Assembly: GCF_023897065.1 (NCBI RefSeq)
Contig: NZ_JAMHIV010000004.1
Location: 234,380-298,379, forward strand
DNA: 64,000 nucleotides
Direction of reading: 5' to 3'
Source: Crossiella sp. SN42
GTDB lineage: Bacteria; Actinomycetota; Actinomycetes; Mycobacteriales; Pseudonocardiaceae
The notes beneath the pieces were generated by a model, which made no database searches, was not told the origin of the DNA, and worked only from the letters and a program-made list of their open reading frames with translations. Position 1 is the first letter of the stretch, and each line of letters begins with the position of its first letter. The translations under genes and the position numbers were made by a program. This document shows, in pieces, positions 42,401 to 50,380 of the stretch.

Positions 42401-43954
42401 CTCTACTCCCATCGCAACCTGTCAGACGAGGCCGAGCACGCGGCGCGGACTGCGCTGGACCTAGCGAAGGAATGCGGCGCCACTAAAGAGGCCATGCACT
42501 GCCATCTCACCCTCGGCAACGTTTTCGGCCGGGGGACCCGATGGGCGGAGGCACTTGAGCAGTACGACCAAGCCGCGCCCACCGCTGCCGCGCAACCGGA
42601 CATGCGCACTGTACTCACTCTCCACAGCAACCGGATCGTTTGTTCGCGGAAACTCGGCGACCAGGACCAGGTGATCGCTAACAGCCGGCGGGTAGCCGAG
42701 ATCGCCGCACGATTCGGCATGCTCGACATGGAGTCCGGACTGCGACTCAACCTCGGCTCCGCTCTCGCGGAGAGCGGAGCCTTCCAAGAGGCGATCGCCG
42801 AACTAGTTAAGGGGCGCGAGCTCGCCACTGCGCTCGGCAACATCAACCAGGTGGCCACGGCTGAGATGAACCTCGCTCGGGTTTACAAGTCAGTGGGCGA
42901 CGGTGCCCGCGCCCTGCAGGCAGCACGTAGTGCGAGGGAGGCGTTCCAGTCCCTCGGCAACTTTAGCTCAGCGGCGAAGGCTCTCGGCATGGAGCTATTG
43001 CTCCAGTCCGGAGGCGACACAGCCGCTCTCGCCTCTACTCTGTCCACACTCCGCTCGGCCGATACTGGTATCCCGCCCGCCCTCATTGCCGCCTTCTCCT
43101 CCTTGACCAACCGCGCACGCCCGGCTCATCGCCGGGCCTCAGACACCGCTCTACGTCGCGGCAGACACATCCACGTGGCCGACTCCGTCCGCGAACTTCT
43201 CGACGGAATCGACGTCGACGGGCTGTGCGCACCGATGATGGATTCACGCCGTCACTGTTTCCTGTGCCGGCAACCAATCGCGGCAGTCGGCCAGGCTGAA
43301 CTGCTCGCCGTGGTCTCACCACGTTCCCCGATCACCGTAACGCTCGCACACACCGGGTGCAGCCCATCGACAGTGATGAGGTGTTCCGCCCCGGTACCGG
43401 AACTCGACCACCGCCGCTTCGATATTGAGTGCGCCCTGTTTAGTGAGACCCAAGCGGGCATCATCGTCGACTGCATTGGCGGGCAAGCAGCTGACATGGA
43501 CGGCAGGCCCATCGACACCATGCTGGACCTACTGGTGAACGTCGGCTTCACCACGATCTCCTCCGACGTCACGCCCGACTCCGACGCTGAAGCGTTCCGC
43601 ATGCCCGCCCTGCCGCAGGGCGCGCTCAGCGCTCACCTTGTCGGCGACCAACTCACCGTCACGGCTGGCGACACCCTGATTGTGGGAAACGCGCCGCTCT
43701 CTTTCCTCCCTCGGTGGTACCGCGCCGCACGCAGCGGGGTCCTCGTCGTCCTGTTCGGCCGCAACCTCCAGGGCATGACCTGGGAGGATCTCAGTTACAT
43801 CAGACACGCTGCGGAAACCGGCAATCTCGTTGGGGCGGCCCTCAAGCTCACCGTCACCCCGCCCGGCCGCAACAGTCAGTGCGTCTGTACTCCACGGACC
43901 TTCCGCAAGTACAAGCGCTGCTGCGGTCAGCCTTCGAGCAGTATCGGGCCCTGA
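39401..43954 (+). CDS. nuclease-STAND NTPase-TPR protein, putative anti-phage (Avs-like), 1517 aa
   Basis: Domains in order: residues 35-180, a PD-(D/E)xK nuclease-like domain (HEFEHLCRAYA with Glu40, SSGGDGGRDFETF with Asp69/73 and Glu75, FACTLTQTK with Lys99); 200-480, NB-ARC ATPase (VGRNNEL, Walker A GPPGVGKT at 228-235, Walker B VLIVVDNV); about 560-1300, many TPR-like helical repeats; C-terminal region with CFLCRQP and a SEC-C-like end CVCTPRTFRKYKRCCG. In Avs-type systems the repeats sense a phage protein, the ATPase oligomerises and the N-terminal nuclease degrades DNA. Start is GTG 39401 or a nearby later codon. It stands alone, between remnants on the left and the convergent CBASS operon. 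Confidence 0.85.
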   Translation: MSVHSPTVTVVTSPQATPDVVKQQVRFALTGLSARNGHHEFEHLCRAYACQAISPNILPATGPVSSGGDGGRDFETFLTFRTAGGDRRLVFACTLTQTKDLPQKIRSDVKKIMSGPVDVVFALCSEDLVIDKRNQLIDWASTEHQVTLQILDGTALAEQLATPEMYWIAQQYLALPPRNVLTSLAVSYVPPRPPRAARPLVGRNNELAQCAELLSVREKSRQVVAVTGPPGVGKTEFALALAESVSPHFPDGCYLVEAPTPAAPGDEPDLVDLLAGVLDGGVVRPTETRRQQTARLRSQLAGQRVLIVVDNVTSEQALQDLLSIDDSFVVLCTSRTKLTGLLLDDVVPVELEPLSDEDAASLAAGRAPRLTSEESSSLAAVCGGLPLAVLIAAAQIKSRPNLSVPAYLDRLADPDHGMEMLAAGKCSMAVIIEHSYRGLGVEHTRLVQALGLLPNTTVPLAVIATAIVDENVELTENHLRRAARLLDDLFELNLIGQPEPEGYRLHDVLYRFARTKASDATPGWRNQVVRNGCLAYAARVAVAARSIGFTDQDARIPAHSNRNALLVLEATRVGALAMAELGCRAEQWDRAVTLSYLLVSVLRHLSRWDDLARACRCIQQAGEQTGNQEWIAEALHSLGAAEFHRGNSDEAIALYRRSSEVAHEADDLATSQAAYSSYGQLLLSLGHTGKGIAVLRTTLRVWRVLQQDGMLAQTLGNLGMAYLEDGRLDKAEQYLRNGLKVARRAKLAVLLPTLDTHLAIVLRLSGHETEACEHANDALQRARAIGSPGMEAAALMELGLSYAEVDDNGESIDPLATALRIYRESGDVQGQVIALRIIGIRTRENGELDQAAELLGECVRLATQMGDAAQGARAMAHLARIHGETGQVTDAASMFDEAMEIAESTANDLLIAEVRSQQALLLRNTGYPDKAVTLLRSAVRALSQRGSADILASTQVLLGEALIQNNEWDEAGRVLRPIAEAPAGTVRTVVRATAFRHLAALYSHRNLSDEAEHAARTALDLAKECGATKEAMHCHLTLGNVFGRGTRWAEALEQYDQAAPTAAAQPDMRTVLTLHSNRIVCSRKLGDQDQVIANSRRVAEIAARFGMLDMESGLRLNLGSALAESGAFQEAIAELVKGRELATALGNINQVATAEMNLARVYKSVGDGARALQAARSAREAFQSLGNFSSAAKALGMELLLQSGGDTAALASTLSTLRSADTGIPPALIAAFSSLTNRARPAHRRASDTALRRGRHIHVADSVRELLDGIDVDGLCAPMMDSRRHCFLCRQPIAAVGQAELLAVVSPRSPITVTLAHTGCSPSTVMRCSAPVPELDHRRFDIECALFSETQAGIIVDCIGGQAADMDGRPIDTMLDLLVNVGFTTISSDVTPDSDAEAFRMPALPQGALSAHLVGDQLTVTAGDTLIVGNAPLSFLPRWYRAARSGVLVVLFGRNLQGMTWEDLSYIRHAAETGNLVGAALKLTVTPPGRNSQCVCTPRTFRKYKRCCGQPSSSIGP

Positions 43955-44219
43955 GTACATCCTGACCTCCTCCGGGCGTATTTAGGTCGACAGCGCACGG
44001 CATTCGCATGAAAGCGGTAGATCCTGGCCACGCCCGCCCTTCTGCCGCGCAAGGCCGCTAGCCGATGCAAGTCCTCGACGACCACGGCAAGGTAGTCGCC
44101 TCCGTCTGGAGGCTGGTGCTCGCTCGATCGCTCAGAGCACGCTGATGCGTTCCGACTCAAAGCTGCAACGAGGGGTGACGTTGGAGATCCGGCTGCTAGG
44201 CGCTCGATGCCGTGCGGGC

Positions 44220-44400
44220 ACCTCATGCGATGCGGTGGTCGTCGAGGGCATCGAGGTGTTGTTGGATGCGGTTGGCGTCGGCGGTGCGGCGTTGGGCTGG
44301 TACAGCGTGAGCGCTTGTTGCCATGCCGTGCGGGCATGCTCGACTGGGCGGAGCGCGTGGTGGGTCTTGGCCAGTGAGCGATCACCTGCTAGACACGCGC
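44220..44400 (-). pseudogene. TPR protein C-terminal remnant
   Basis: Minus-strand fragments SLAKTHHALRPVEHARTAWQ with QALTLYQ, then in another frame DANRIQQHLDALDDHRM, match the last repeat of AfsR/NB-ARC-TPR proteins. Not in a continuous frame. The remainder of 43955-44532 shows no gene. Confidence 0.45.
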
Positions 44401-44532
44401 TGTTCGGTCACGGCGCACCAGGCACCGACTCTGCCGACTGTTCAACGAAGTCGCCATCCGCCTGTGGTTCTCGATTCGAGCCCGCCGAGGCTCTCCGCCG
44501 TAGGGCCGCGCAACTGCCTGGACGGATGCTCG

Positions 44533-45030
44533 TCAGACGTCTTCGGCCCCGGTGCCCGGCGCCCTGTGTGCGGGAACGGCGCATTCGTGGGTTGGTGTGA
44601 CAATCCAGGCCGCGAGCTGAGGCGTGTGCCAGTCGTTCGTGTGGTCGGCCAGGATGATCGCGACGAAGTAGTCGAATGCGAGTTCCGGGTCGCCAAGGAG
44701 GGCCTGGTAGGTGGCGAGGTCCCTGGAGCTCGGCCGCGGTGATGTGTGGAGGTGGGTGTGCCATTCCCCGATCCAGATGCTGCGATCGAGAGTGTAGGCC
44801 CGGTCGGCGAAAGACTGTGCGTGGTGGAGGTCACGTTGGAAGAAGTCCGGCTGTCGGATGGCGTCCGGGCCGGGGCGTCCGGCATGGCGGACGATGACCG
44901 CGTCGGGCTCTGCCGTGCCGAGCAGGATGCCGCCGGTCTCTGAACCGTCGGTGGAGGCGCGAGCTTCGTCCGTGATGACGGATATTGCTGACGCGGTGAG
45001 GACGATTTTCTTGGGGATGGGCGTGGTCAT
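44533..45030 (-). CDS. JAB/JAMM metalloprotease of the CBASS operon (Cap3-like)
   Basis: 165 aa; its ATG overlaps the stop of the E1 gene (ATGA at 45027-45030), so translation is coupled. Complete JAMM site: Glu31 in ETGGILLG, His91 and His93 in GEWHTH, Ser101 and Asp104 in the HxHx7SxxD arrangement. In type II CBASS the JAB protein (Cap3) removes the cyclase from its conjugates, reversing the E1/E2 action. It is the last gene of the five-gene leftward operon. Confidence 0.9.
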   Translation of the reverse strand: MTTPIPKKIVLTASAISVITDEARASTDGSETGGILLGTAEPDAVIVRHAGRPGPDAIRQPDFFQRDLHHAQSFADRAYTLDRSIWIGEWHTHLHTSPRPSSRDLATYQALLGDPELAFDYFVAIILADHTNDWHTPQLAAWIVTPTHECAVPAHRAPGTGAEDV

Positions 45031-46322
45031 GGCTGGCTGCAGGTAGGGCAGTCGGCTTGGGGCGGGGCCGCTGGTGCCCACCGCATGTTGCCGGTGTAGC
45101 CGAGGTCGAAGGGACCGGTCCAGCCTCGACGGGCGTGCAGGCCGATCGTGAAATGTTCGCCAGGGAGGCGATGGCTGAAGTGGCCTGCGGCTTCCAGGGC
45201 GGTCGAGATGGTGACTTTGGCGGCGAGGTCCCCGACGAGGAAGAGGTCGGAGCCGACGGCTGTCATGGGTCGGTGGAGTGTTCCGGTGCCGTAGCCGGCT
45301 TCGAGCGCCGGTTCGGGATCCAGAGTGCCTCCGTCGGCGAGTGCCTGTCGTCGGCAGAGGAGGCAACCGTGGTCGAGCCAGGGCCGTAGTCGGATGACTT
45401 CGCCGATGCCTCCGTCGGCGAGGACGCAGGCCAGGATCGCGGGCTTGTTGGTGCGGCGGGCCAGATGGCTGGTGCTGCGGCGTGGTGCCACGTCGTCAGC
45501 ACAGCAGAGGATGATGCTGGTCTCGTCAAGGAGGCTGCGGATGCGATCGGCGTCATCGACGACGTCGTACCGGAACGCGGTGATCTCGGTGTCGCCGCGG
45601 TGGTCGGCGAGATGGTCGCGGAGGGCGTCGGCCTTGTACTGCCCGACGTAGCGGCGGGGTAGTACGTGGCGGATCAGGTTGTGCCACAGCAGCCGGTCGG
45701 GGTCGACGAGCAGGAGCCGTCCGAGACCGTAACCGGCGAGCGCGGTGGCTGCTGCTCCCCCGATGCTGCCAACGCCCACCACCATGACCGTGACGGTCGA
45801 GAGATCGGCTACTGGCCAGTGGGGATGCAGTTGTGTGATGCCGGTGGTCTCGGGCTCGACGGCCACCGAAACGCCGAACACTCCCGTTCGTGTCACCCGC
45901 CACGCTGCAAGTCGGGAGACAGGTGTCTCGTCGTAGGGCGGCATATCGGCGTCCGGCGCGTAGGTGAGTACGACGTATCCGATCGCACCGGGGTCGGCGG
46001 GCGTCCTGGGTAGCCGCTGGGCAAACTCGTCGAACGGCACCCCGACGTGGTCACCGCGTCGGATGATCTCGTACCACCAGCCGTGCAGCTCAACCGGTAC
46101 CCGGAACCAGAATCCCTCCCCGCCGGGCAGCCCGGAGTTCAAGGGGTTGTCCCTAGGTTCCAGCGTCAACTGGTAACCGGCGGCTCCCGTGCGGATGGAG
46201 CTGATCAGGAGCAGGTCATCGGGCTCGGAGCGTTTGAATTTGATGGTCCCCAATGCGCCTGCGTTGGCCGCGGTGAGGTGACGAATGCCGTCACGGGGCA
46301 GCAGAAGCAACGTGCTGGTCAT
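45027..46322 (-). CDS. E1-like (ThiF) activating enzyme of the CBASS operon
   Basis: 431 aa. Adenylation domain with VVGVGSIGGAA (GVGSIGG at 183-189), LVDPDRLLWHNLIRH and LCCADDVAPRR. Candidate catalytic Cys299 in ILACVLADGG. Two Cys pairs (320/323 and 425/428, CLLC and CPTC) form the zinc site usual in E1 proteins. An unassigned N-terminal domain of about 170 aa replaces the E2 domain that is fused here in typical Cap2. It would activate the C-terminus of the CD-NTase for transfer to E2. The start overlaps the E2 stop by 4 nt. Confidence 0.9.
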   Translation of the reverse strand: MTSTLLLLPRDGIRHLTAANAGALGTIKFKRSEPDDLLLISSIRTGAAGYQLTLEPRDNPLNSGLPGGEGFWFRVPVELHGWWYEIIRRGDHVGVPFDEFAQRLPRTPADPGAIGYVVLTYAPDADMPPYDETPVSRLAAWRVTRTGVFGVSVAVEPETTGITQLHPHWPVADLSTVTVMVVGVGSIGGAAATALAGYGLGRLLLVDPDRLLWHNLIRHVLPRRYVGQYKADALRDHLADHRGDTEITAFRYDVVDDADRIRSLLDETSIILCCADDVAPRRSTSHLARRTNKPAILACVLADGGIGEVIRLRPWLDHGCLLCRRQALADGGTLDPEPALEAGYGTGTLHRPMTAVGSDLFLVGDLAAKVTISTALEAAGHFSHRLPGEHFTIGLHARRGWTGPFDLGYTGNMRWAPAAPPQADCPTCSQP

Positions 46323-46891
46323 TCGGTGGTCCCGGTGGGTTCCGGCGCCGCGGAACTGTCGTCGTCCTCGGGTGTTTCGCTGGCCGTCGTGATGAGGTCG
46401 TCGAGGGCCGGGTCGCTCACGATCCCGTGCAACGTCATCTGTTCCAGGGCTCCGGCCTTCATCAGGGCGTACTCGACTCGCCAGGCCGCAGCCTTCAAGA
46501 TGAGATCACAGATCGAGTCGCGGGGATCCCACGCGGTATCGGTCTGGAACTGACACAAGCTTCCGTCACCGTTGACATGCCACCGGTGCTGAGTGCACTC
46601 CACCGGTTTCGGCCGCGGGGCAACCGGATAGATCCGAGGCGGCACCATCGGGTACGCCTGCCGGTAAGCGATGACCACCTGCAGGCCAGCACCACCGAGC
46701 AGGCGCCACAGACCGGGGGGCTCAGGCCGTTCCAAGGGCCACATCGGAAGGCTCCCGCCCCAGCGGCCTGCACCACTCGACGTCCAGGTGAGTTCAGGGA
46801 ACCGGCCAGTGACTTCGTCTCGGTCTCGAGCGAAGCGGCCGGGCTCAGCGTCCCACCAGTTGATCGGCGCGATGTCACGCAACGCTGTCAT
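46319..46891 (-). CDS. E2-like conjugating enzyme of the CBASS operon
   Basis: 190 aa, separate from E1. E2 fold marks: WGGSLPMWPL, VVIAYRQAYPMVPPRIYPV (the PxxPP strand) and HRWHVNGDGSLCQF, with catalytic Cys113 after the HxxxxGxLC pattern. A helical and acidic tail follows. It would take the activated cyclase from E1 and attach it to a target. It starts 7 bp after the CD-NTase stop and overlaps E1. Confidence 0.88.
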   Translation of the reverse strand: MTALRDIAPINWWDAEPGRFARDRDEVTGRFPELTWTSSGAGRWGGSLPMWPLERPEPPGLWRLLGGAGLQVVIAYRQAYPMVPPRIYPVAPRPKPVECTQHRWHVNGDGSLCQFQTDTAWDPRDSICDLILKAAAWRVEYALMKAGALEQMTLHGIVSDPALDDLITTASETPEDDDSSAAPEPTGTTE

Positions 46892-46898
46892 GGTCCGG

Positions 46899-47873
46899 TC
46901 ATCCCTGCGGGGCGTCCTTGATCGGACGCGGCGCCACAGCCGGAACGATCAACGCGGGACCGGCCTTGGGCTTACCCTGCGGTGCCGGGAAGTCGGTGCC
47001 GAACACCTCGCGCCACAACTTCTTGGCGTCGTCAGCGTGGCCCTCGTCGGATGCGTCGCATGCCTGGTCGGCGAGGTCGGCGGCGTCCAGCAACGAGTTG
47101 CGCAGCCCCATCCGGTCTAGATCGGGCTGGATTTCGCCACACAATCCGGCAGGATCCACGACCGGCCCGTTCCCAACCGCCGTCGCCGCCGCTGTGAAGA
47201 ACCGCTTGAGGGCCTCCGGACGCGAGAAGCCACCAGGCAGGTGGTGCAGGGCGAGGACCTCCATCACCAGGGACTTAACCTTGCCCTCCACCTCGGCGCG
47301 CTTTCGCCACGCCTTGAGCACCCGGACCATGCGCAAGAAGTAGTCCCAGTCCGCGTTGCGCTTCTTGACCTCTTCAACCAGGTACAGCGGGTCAGCCGAA
47401 ATCCAGAGGGACGAGTTCTTCTCCGGGATGAGCAGGGCACCGTAGTGCTTGAGTGCTGGCATCGCGTCCACGGTGAACCCGTTGTCATCACCTGGCAGGT
47501 CGATGAAGCACTTGACCGCGTGGTTGCGGGGGCTGGCAATGCGCACCAGCTTCGCCACGGTCCCGTTGGTGGCACCGAGCAACTTGTTGACCTTGCCGCC
47601 TAGCACGTTGAGGGCATCGGCGGCCGAGTCGCCGGGCTCACCCCACCCCGGATGCTCATCCGGGTTGAACACGACTACCAGGTCCAGGTCGTGGATCTTC
47701 GGGCCGATATGCGTACTACGCCGCAAGGAGCCCGAACCCCAGACCTCGACGACATCGGACTCCCCACCCAAGGAGGTCTTGAACATCTCGCGCCGCTCGC
47801 GAGCCTCCGTGACCTGCGTCGGATTCGCGTCAACCTGCTTCTGGAAGGCGTCGAACGCCGCACCGAGGCTCAT
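46899..47873 (-). CDS. CD-NTase (cGAS/DncV-like cyclase) of the CBASS operon
   Basis: 324 aa. Nucleotidyltransferase motif WGSGSLRRSTHIGP, then HDLDLVVVF (Asp62, Asp64) and GFTVDAMPAL (Asp136): the GSxxxxT...DxD...D catalytic triad is intact. The OAS-like helical half follows (VRVLKAWRKRAEVEGKVKS, LVMEVLALHHL). On phage infection it should make a cyclic di- or trinucleotide that activates the SAVED effector. The C-terminus ends in ...KDAPQG, a Gly end as needed for E1/E2 conjugation. It is 177 bp downstream of the effector gene. Confidence 0.93.
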   Translation of the reverse strand: MSLGAAFDAFQKQVDANPTQVTEARERREMFKTSLGGESDVVEVWGSGSLRRSTHIGPKIHDLDLVVVFNPDEHPGWGEPGDSAADALNVLGGKVNKLLGATNGTVAKLVRIASPRNHAVKCFIDLPGDDNGFTVDAMPALKHYGALLIPEKNSSLWISADPLYLVEEVKKRNADWDYFLRMVRVLKAWRKRAEVEGKVKSLVMEVLALHHLPGGFSRPEALKRFFTAAATAVGNGPVVDPAGLCGEIQPDLDRMGLRNSLLDAADLADQACDASDEGHADDAKKLWREVFGTDFPAPQGKPKAGPALIVPAVAPRPIKDAPQG

Positions 47874-48050
47874 CGGGTTTCCTTTCGCCGCAGAGACCCG
47901 TTAGAACGCCTCGTCCCGGTCAACCAGCGTCATGAATGGGCCATGACCTGCATCACAACCATCCAGCGGCGTCGTGCAGACAAGCGTAACGCGACCACCG
48001 ACAATCCCGGCCGTACCCGCCGCGCCGGAGCCCCTCTCACCGGTTCAATT

Positions 48051-49142
48051 TCAGCCGGAGGCATGAGCTGGGAAGGGCTCGTAGGTGTTGCTGGCCGCGT
48101 CGAACGTGAAGGCGGTCCACCGCCCGTGCTCGGGCGATGCCATCCGGGCACCCAGCGCCACCGCGATCGCAACGGGTCCGCTGAGGAAGATCGCGTGTCG
48201 GCCGGTTCGCGCGCCAGCCGCAAGCGGCGCCTCCCGCCAGGCGCGGCAGGTCTGCTCCACCACTCCGGTGAAGGTCACGCTGTCCTCGGCCAACCGGGAT
48301 GACGCATTGCCGAGCCGGAGGAGGTAGCCGATGCCGTGCTGGCGGCACGTCGCCAGCACCTGGTCGAAGAACTGGTCTCCCCGGCCCTGCAGGTCCAGCG
48401 CGAGGGCGACCTTGGTCGGGTCGCCGTTGTCAATGGCCTCCAGCTGATCGGTGGTGAGCGGCTCGGTGCTGGAGTCGACCGCGCGCAGCGAGGTCGCCGG
48501 GAAGTACGCGGGTGCCCCATCAGCTTGCCGGATGGCGTGCACCGCGACCTCGCGAGCGTGGGTGTAGCCCAACCGGGCGCCGAACCAGAACGCGACATGC
48601 AGCGGCATGGTCGGGATCAGATTGATCCGGACGGCGTCCGGGGTCAGACGTTCCGCCATCGTCGTGGCCGAGAGTGTCTCATCGGCCAGGGCATCGACCA
48701 GTTGCCGGTCCAGGATGCCGTCACCAGACAACTCGATGCCGGTCTTCAGGGTCACCGTGCACGCACTTCGGCTGTACGCCTCCGCCTGCTGGTCCAGCTG
48801 CTGGGCTCGGGCCAGCCCGCGACGAAGGTCCGTCGCGGTGACCACGATGCCGACCCTCGCTTGACGGCGTGCTCGGCTCCTCAGCCAAAAGCCGAGGGCA
48901 ACGAGCGCCAGCCCTACGACGGATAGCAGGACGAACCACCATCGCCCAGCAGGCTCGTCCGCCAAGAACGACTTCGCGGCCTCAACCCCGAACCCACCCG
49001 CCGCCATTCCCCCCACAGTGAGCGGCGCCGTCCCATCGGTGACGACCGCCCACCCTCCATGCGAGCCACCGGAGGCGCTGGCAGAACCGACCACCGTCAG
49101 CCCGGGCGACCCTGACCGTTCCGAACCTGTCACCATAACCAT
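48051..49142 (-). CDS. TM-SAVED effector of the CBASS operon
   Basis: 363 aa from ATG 49142 (ATG 49136 also possible). A Gly/Ser-rich N-terminal 65 residues, one membrane helix (WWFVLLSVVGLALVALGFWL, 68-87), then a SAVED domain: VGIVVTATDLRRGLA, TLKTGIELSGDG, INLIPTMPLHVAFWFG, VALALDLQG and HAIFLSGPVAIAVALGARM. SAVED domains bind cyclic oligonucleotides and oligomerise; with a membrane anchor the expected output is membrane damage and cell death. First gene of the operon. Confidence 0.9.
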   Translation of the reverse strand: MVMVTGSERSGSPGLTVVGSASASGGSHGGWAVVTDGTAPLTVGGMAAGGFGVEAAKSFLADEPAGRWWFVLLSVVGLALVALGFWLRSRARRQARVGIVVTATDLRRGLARAQQLDQQAEAYSRSACTVTLKTGIELSGDGILDRQLVDALADETLSATTMAERLTPDAVRINLIPTMPLHVAFWFGARLGYTHAREVAVHAIRQADGAPAYFPATSLRAVDSSTEPLTTDQLEAIDNGDPTKVALALDLQGRGDQFFDQVLATCRQHGIGYLLRLGNASSRLAEDSVTFTGVVEQTCRAWREAPLAAGARTGRHAIFLSGPVAIAVALGARMASPEHGRWTAFTFDAASNTYEPFPAHASG

Positions 49143-49189
49143 CCGTTCGCGGGCCGACACTCGCGGCGCGATCAAGCCAGCAGAGCCGT

Positions 49190-49740
49190 GCCACTCTATT
49201 CCGCCAGTACGATCACGGCGACGGCACCAGCGGACACTCGTCACCGCATCGCCCGCAGCGAACTCGATCCCCGCGACCCGGTGCTGGCGGTGGTACTGGA
49301 ACGCCTGGCCCGCGCCCGGCTGATCACCCTCGACCACAACAGTGTGGAGATCGCGCACGAGGCGCTCATCCGCGGTTGCGGTCCTGGCTCACCGACGACC
49401 GCGGCGACCTGCGCGTCCACCGCCAGCTCACCGAGGCGACCGCCACCTGGCTGCGGGACGGTCGCGATCCCGGCCTGTTCTACCGCGGCTCCCCGTCTGG
49501 CGCTGGCTCGTGACAGGGCGGCCCGCAACAACAAGCTGGCCAACGCCAAGGAACGGGAGTTCCTGCGGGCCAGCGCAGCCACCGAAGCCCAAGAACTGGA
49601 CATCGCGCGCCGCCGCACCCGGTGGCTCCGCCGCCTCGTCGGCCTGCTCACTGTCACCACGCTTCAGCGTGGTCGCCACCGTGCACGCTGATCAGCACCC
49701 AGCGACAGGCCGCCGCGCGCAACACCGCGAGCTGCTGTGG
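49190..49740 (+). pseudogene. nSTAND1-type protein fragment
   Basis: Rightward pieces in three frames: VLERLARARLITLDHNSVEI with AHEALIR; then HRQLTEATATWLRDGRDPG; then LARDRAARNNKLANAKEREF with ARRRTRWLRRL; then ISTQRQAAARNTA. This order is that of the winged-helix to linker part of WD40-repeat nSTAND1 proteins. Both ends are missing. Confidence 0.6.
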
Positions 49741-50380
49741 CCCTCGGCCTGCGGCGTGATAGGAGACGCTGTTGGGTTCGTTCGATGTGCCATTGGAGGC
49801 CCGGTCCGCTCTTGGTGTGGTCGCGGGGCGGGGCGTGGGTACCTGAAAGTCCGCAGACGCGGCACGGGCTTGCGATGCGCAGGGCGTCCCGAACGGGTGA
49901 TCATGGATATGAGCAGCGGTCCGCTCCTCTTGTGCGACCTTCACTGACGGGTCACACACCAGGTCACCTTATGGAGTGATTGCATCCGGGCATGGCCGCG
50001 CTGCGCCGAAGATCGCCCCGCCTCACGCAGTCCTCACCAACCTTTGAGGCACGAGGGGCTCACGCCTCGTGGTGACGCGCCGTTTCGTGCTGTAGCAACG
50101 TGTCTCAGCCAGCTGAGTGTTGCCCCCTGCTAGCGTCCGCCTCGGCGATAGCTCTCCAGTTCTGCGTCACGCGCCGAGGGTGACCGGATTTCATCTTCGA
50201 CGAAACCAGCACGAGCCTCTCGTGGCTGTTGAACGCGATCTTGGTTCTGGTGCGCTCCACCCAGCCGATCCGGGCACGCCTTGGCCGTCTGAGTGGTGAT
50301 GCCGGGATCGGTCCCTCGCATTGATCGCGTGAGTTCAGCGCGTGCACGCAGCACGCCCCGTGGGCAACGAGGGATATCGG
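49741..50380. other. 640-bp region without a supported gene
   Basis: Frames here lack coding character and no strong hairpin was seen. It should contain the promoter of the 50381 gene pair. Confidence 0.35.

Noticed and set aside
44533..47873. Bil-type (ISG15-like) antiphage operon
   Set aside because: E1, E2 and JAB are present but there is no ubiquitin-like gene; a CD-NTase and SAVED effector make it CBASS.
39401..50380. Type III CBASS (HORMA and TRIP13 genes)
   Set aside because: No HORMA or AAA+ TRIP13-like gene near the cyclase.
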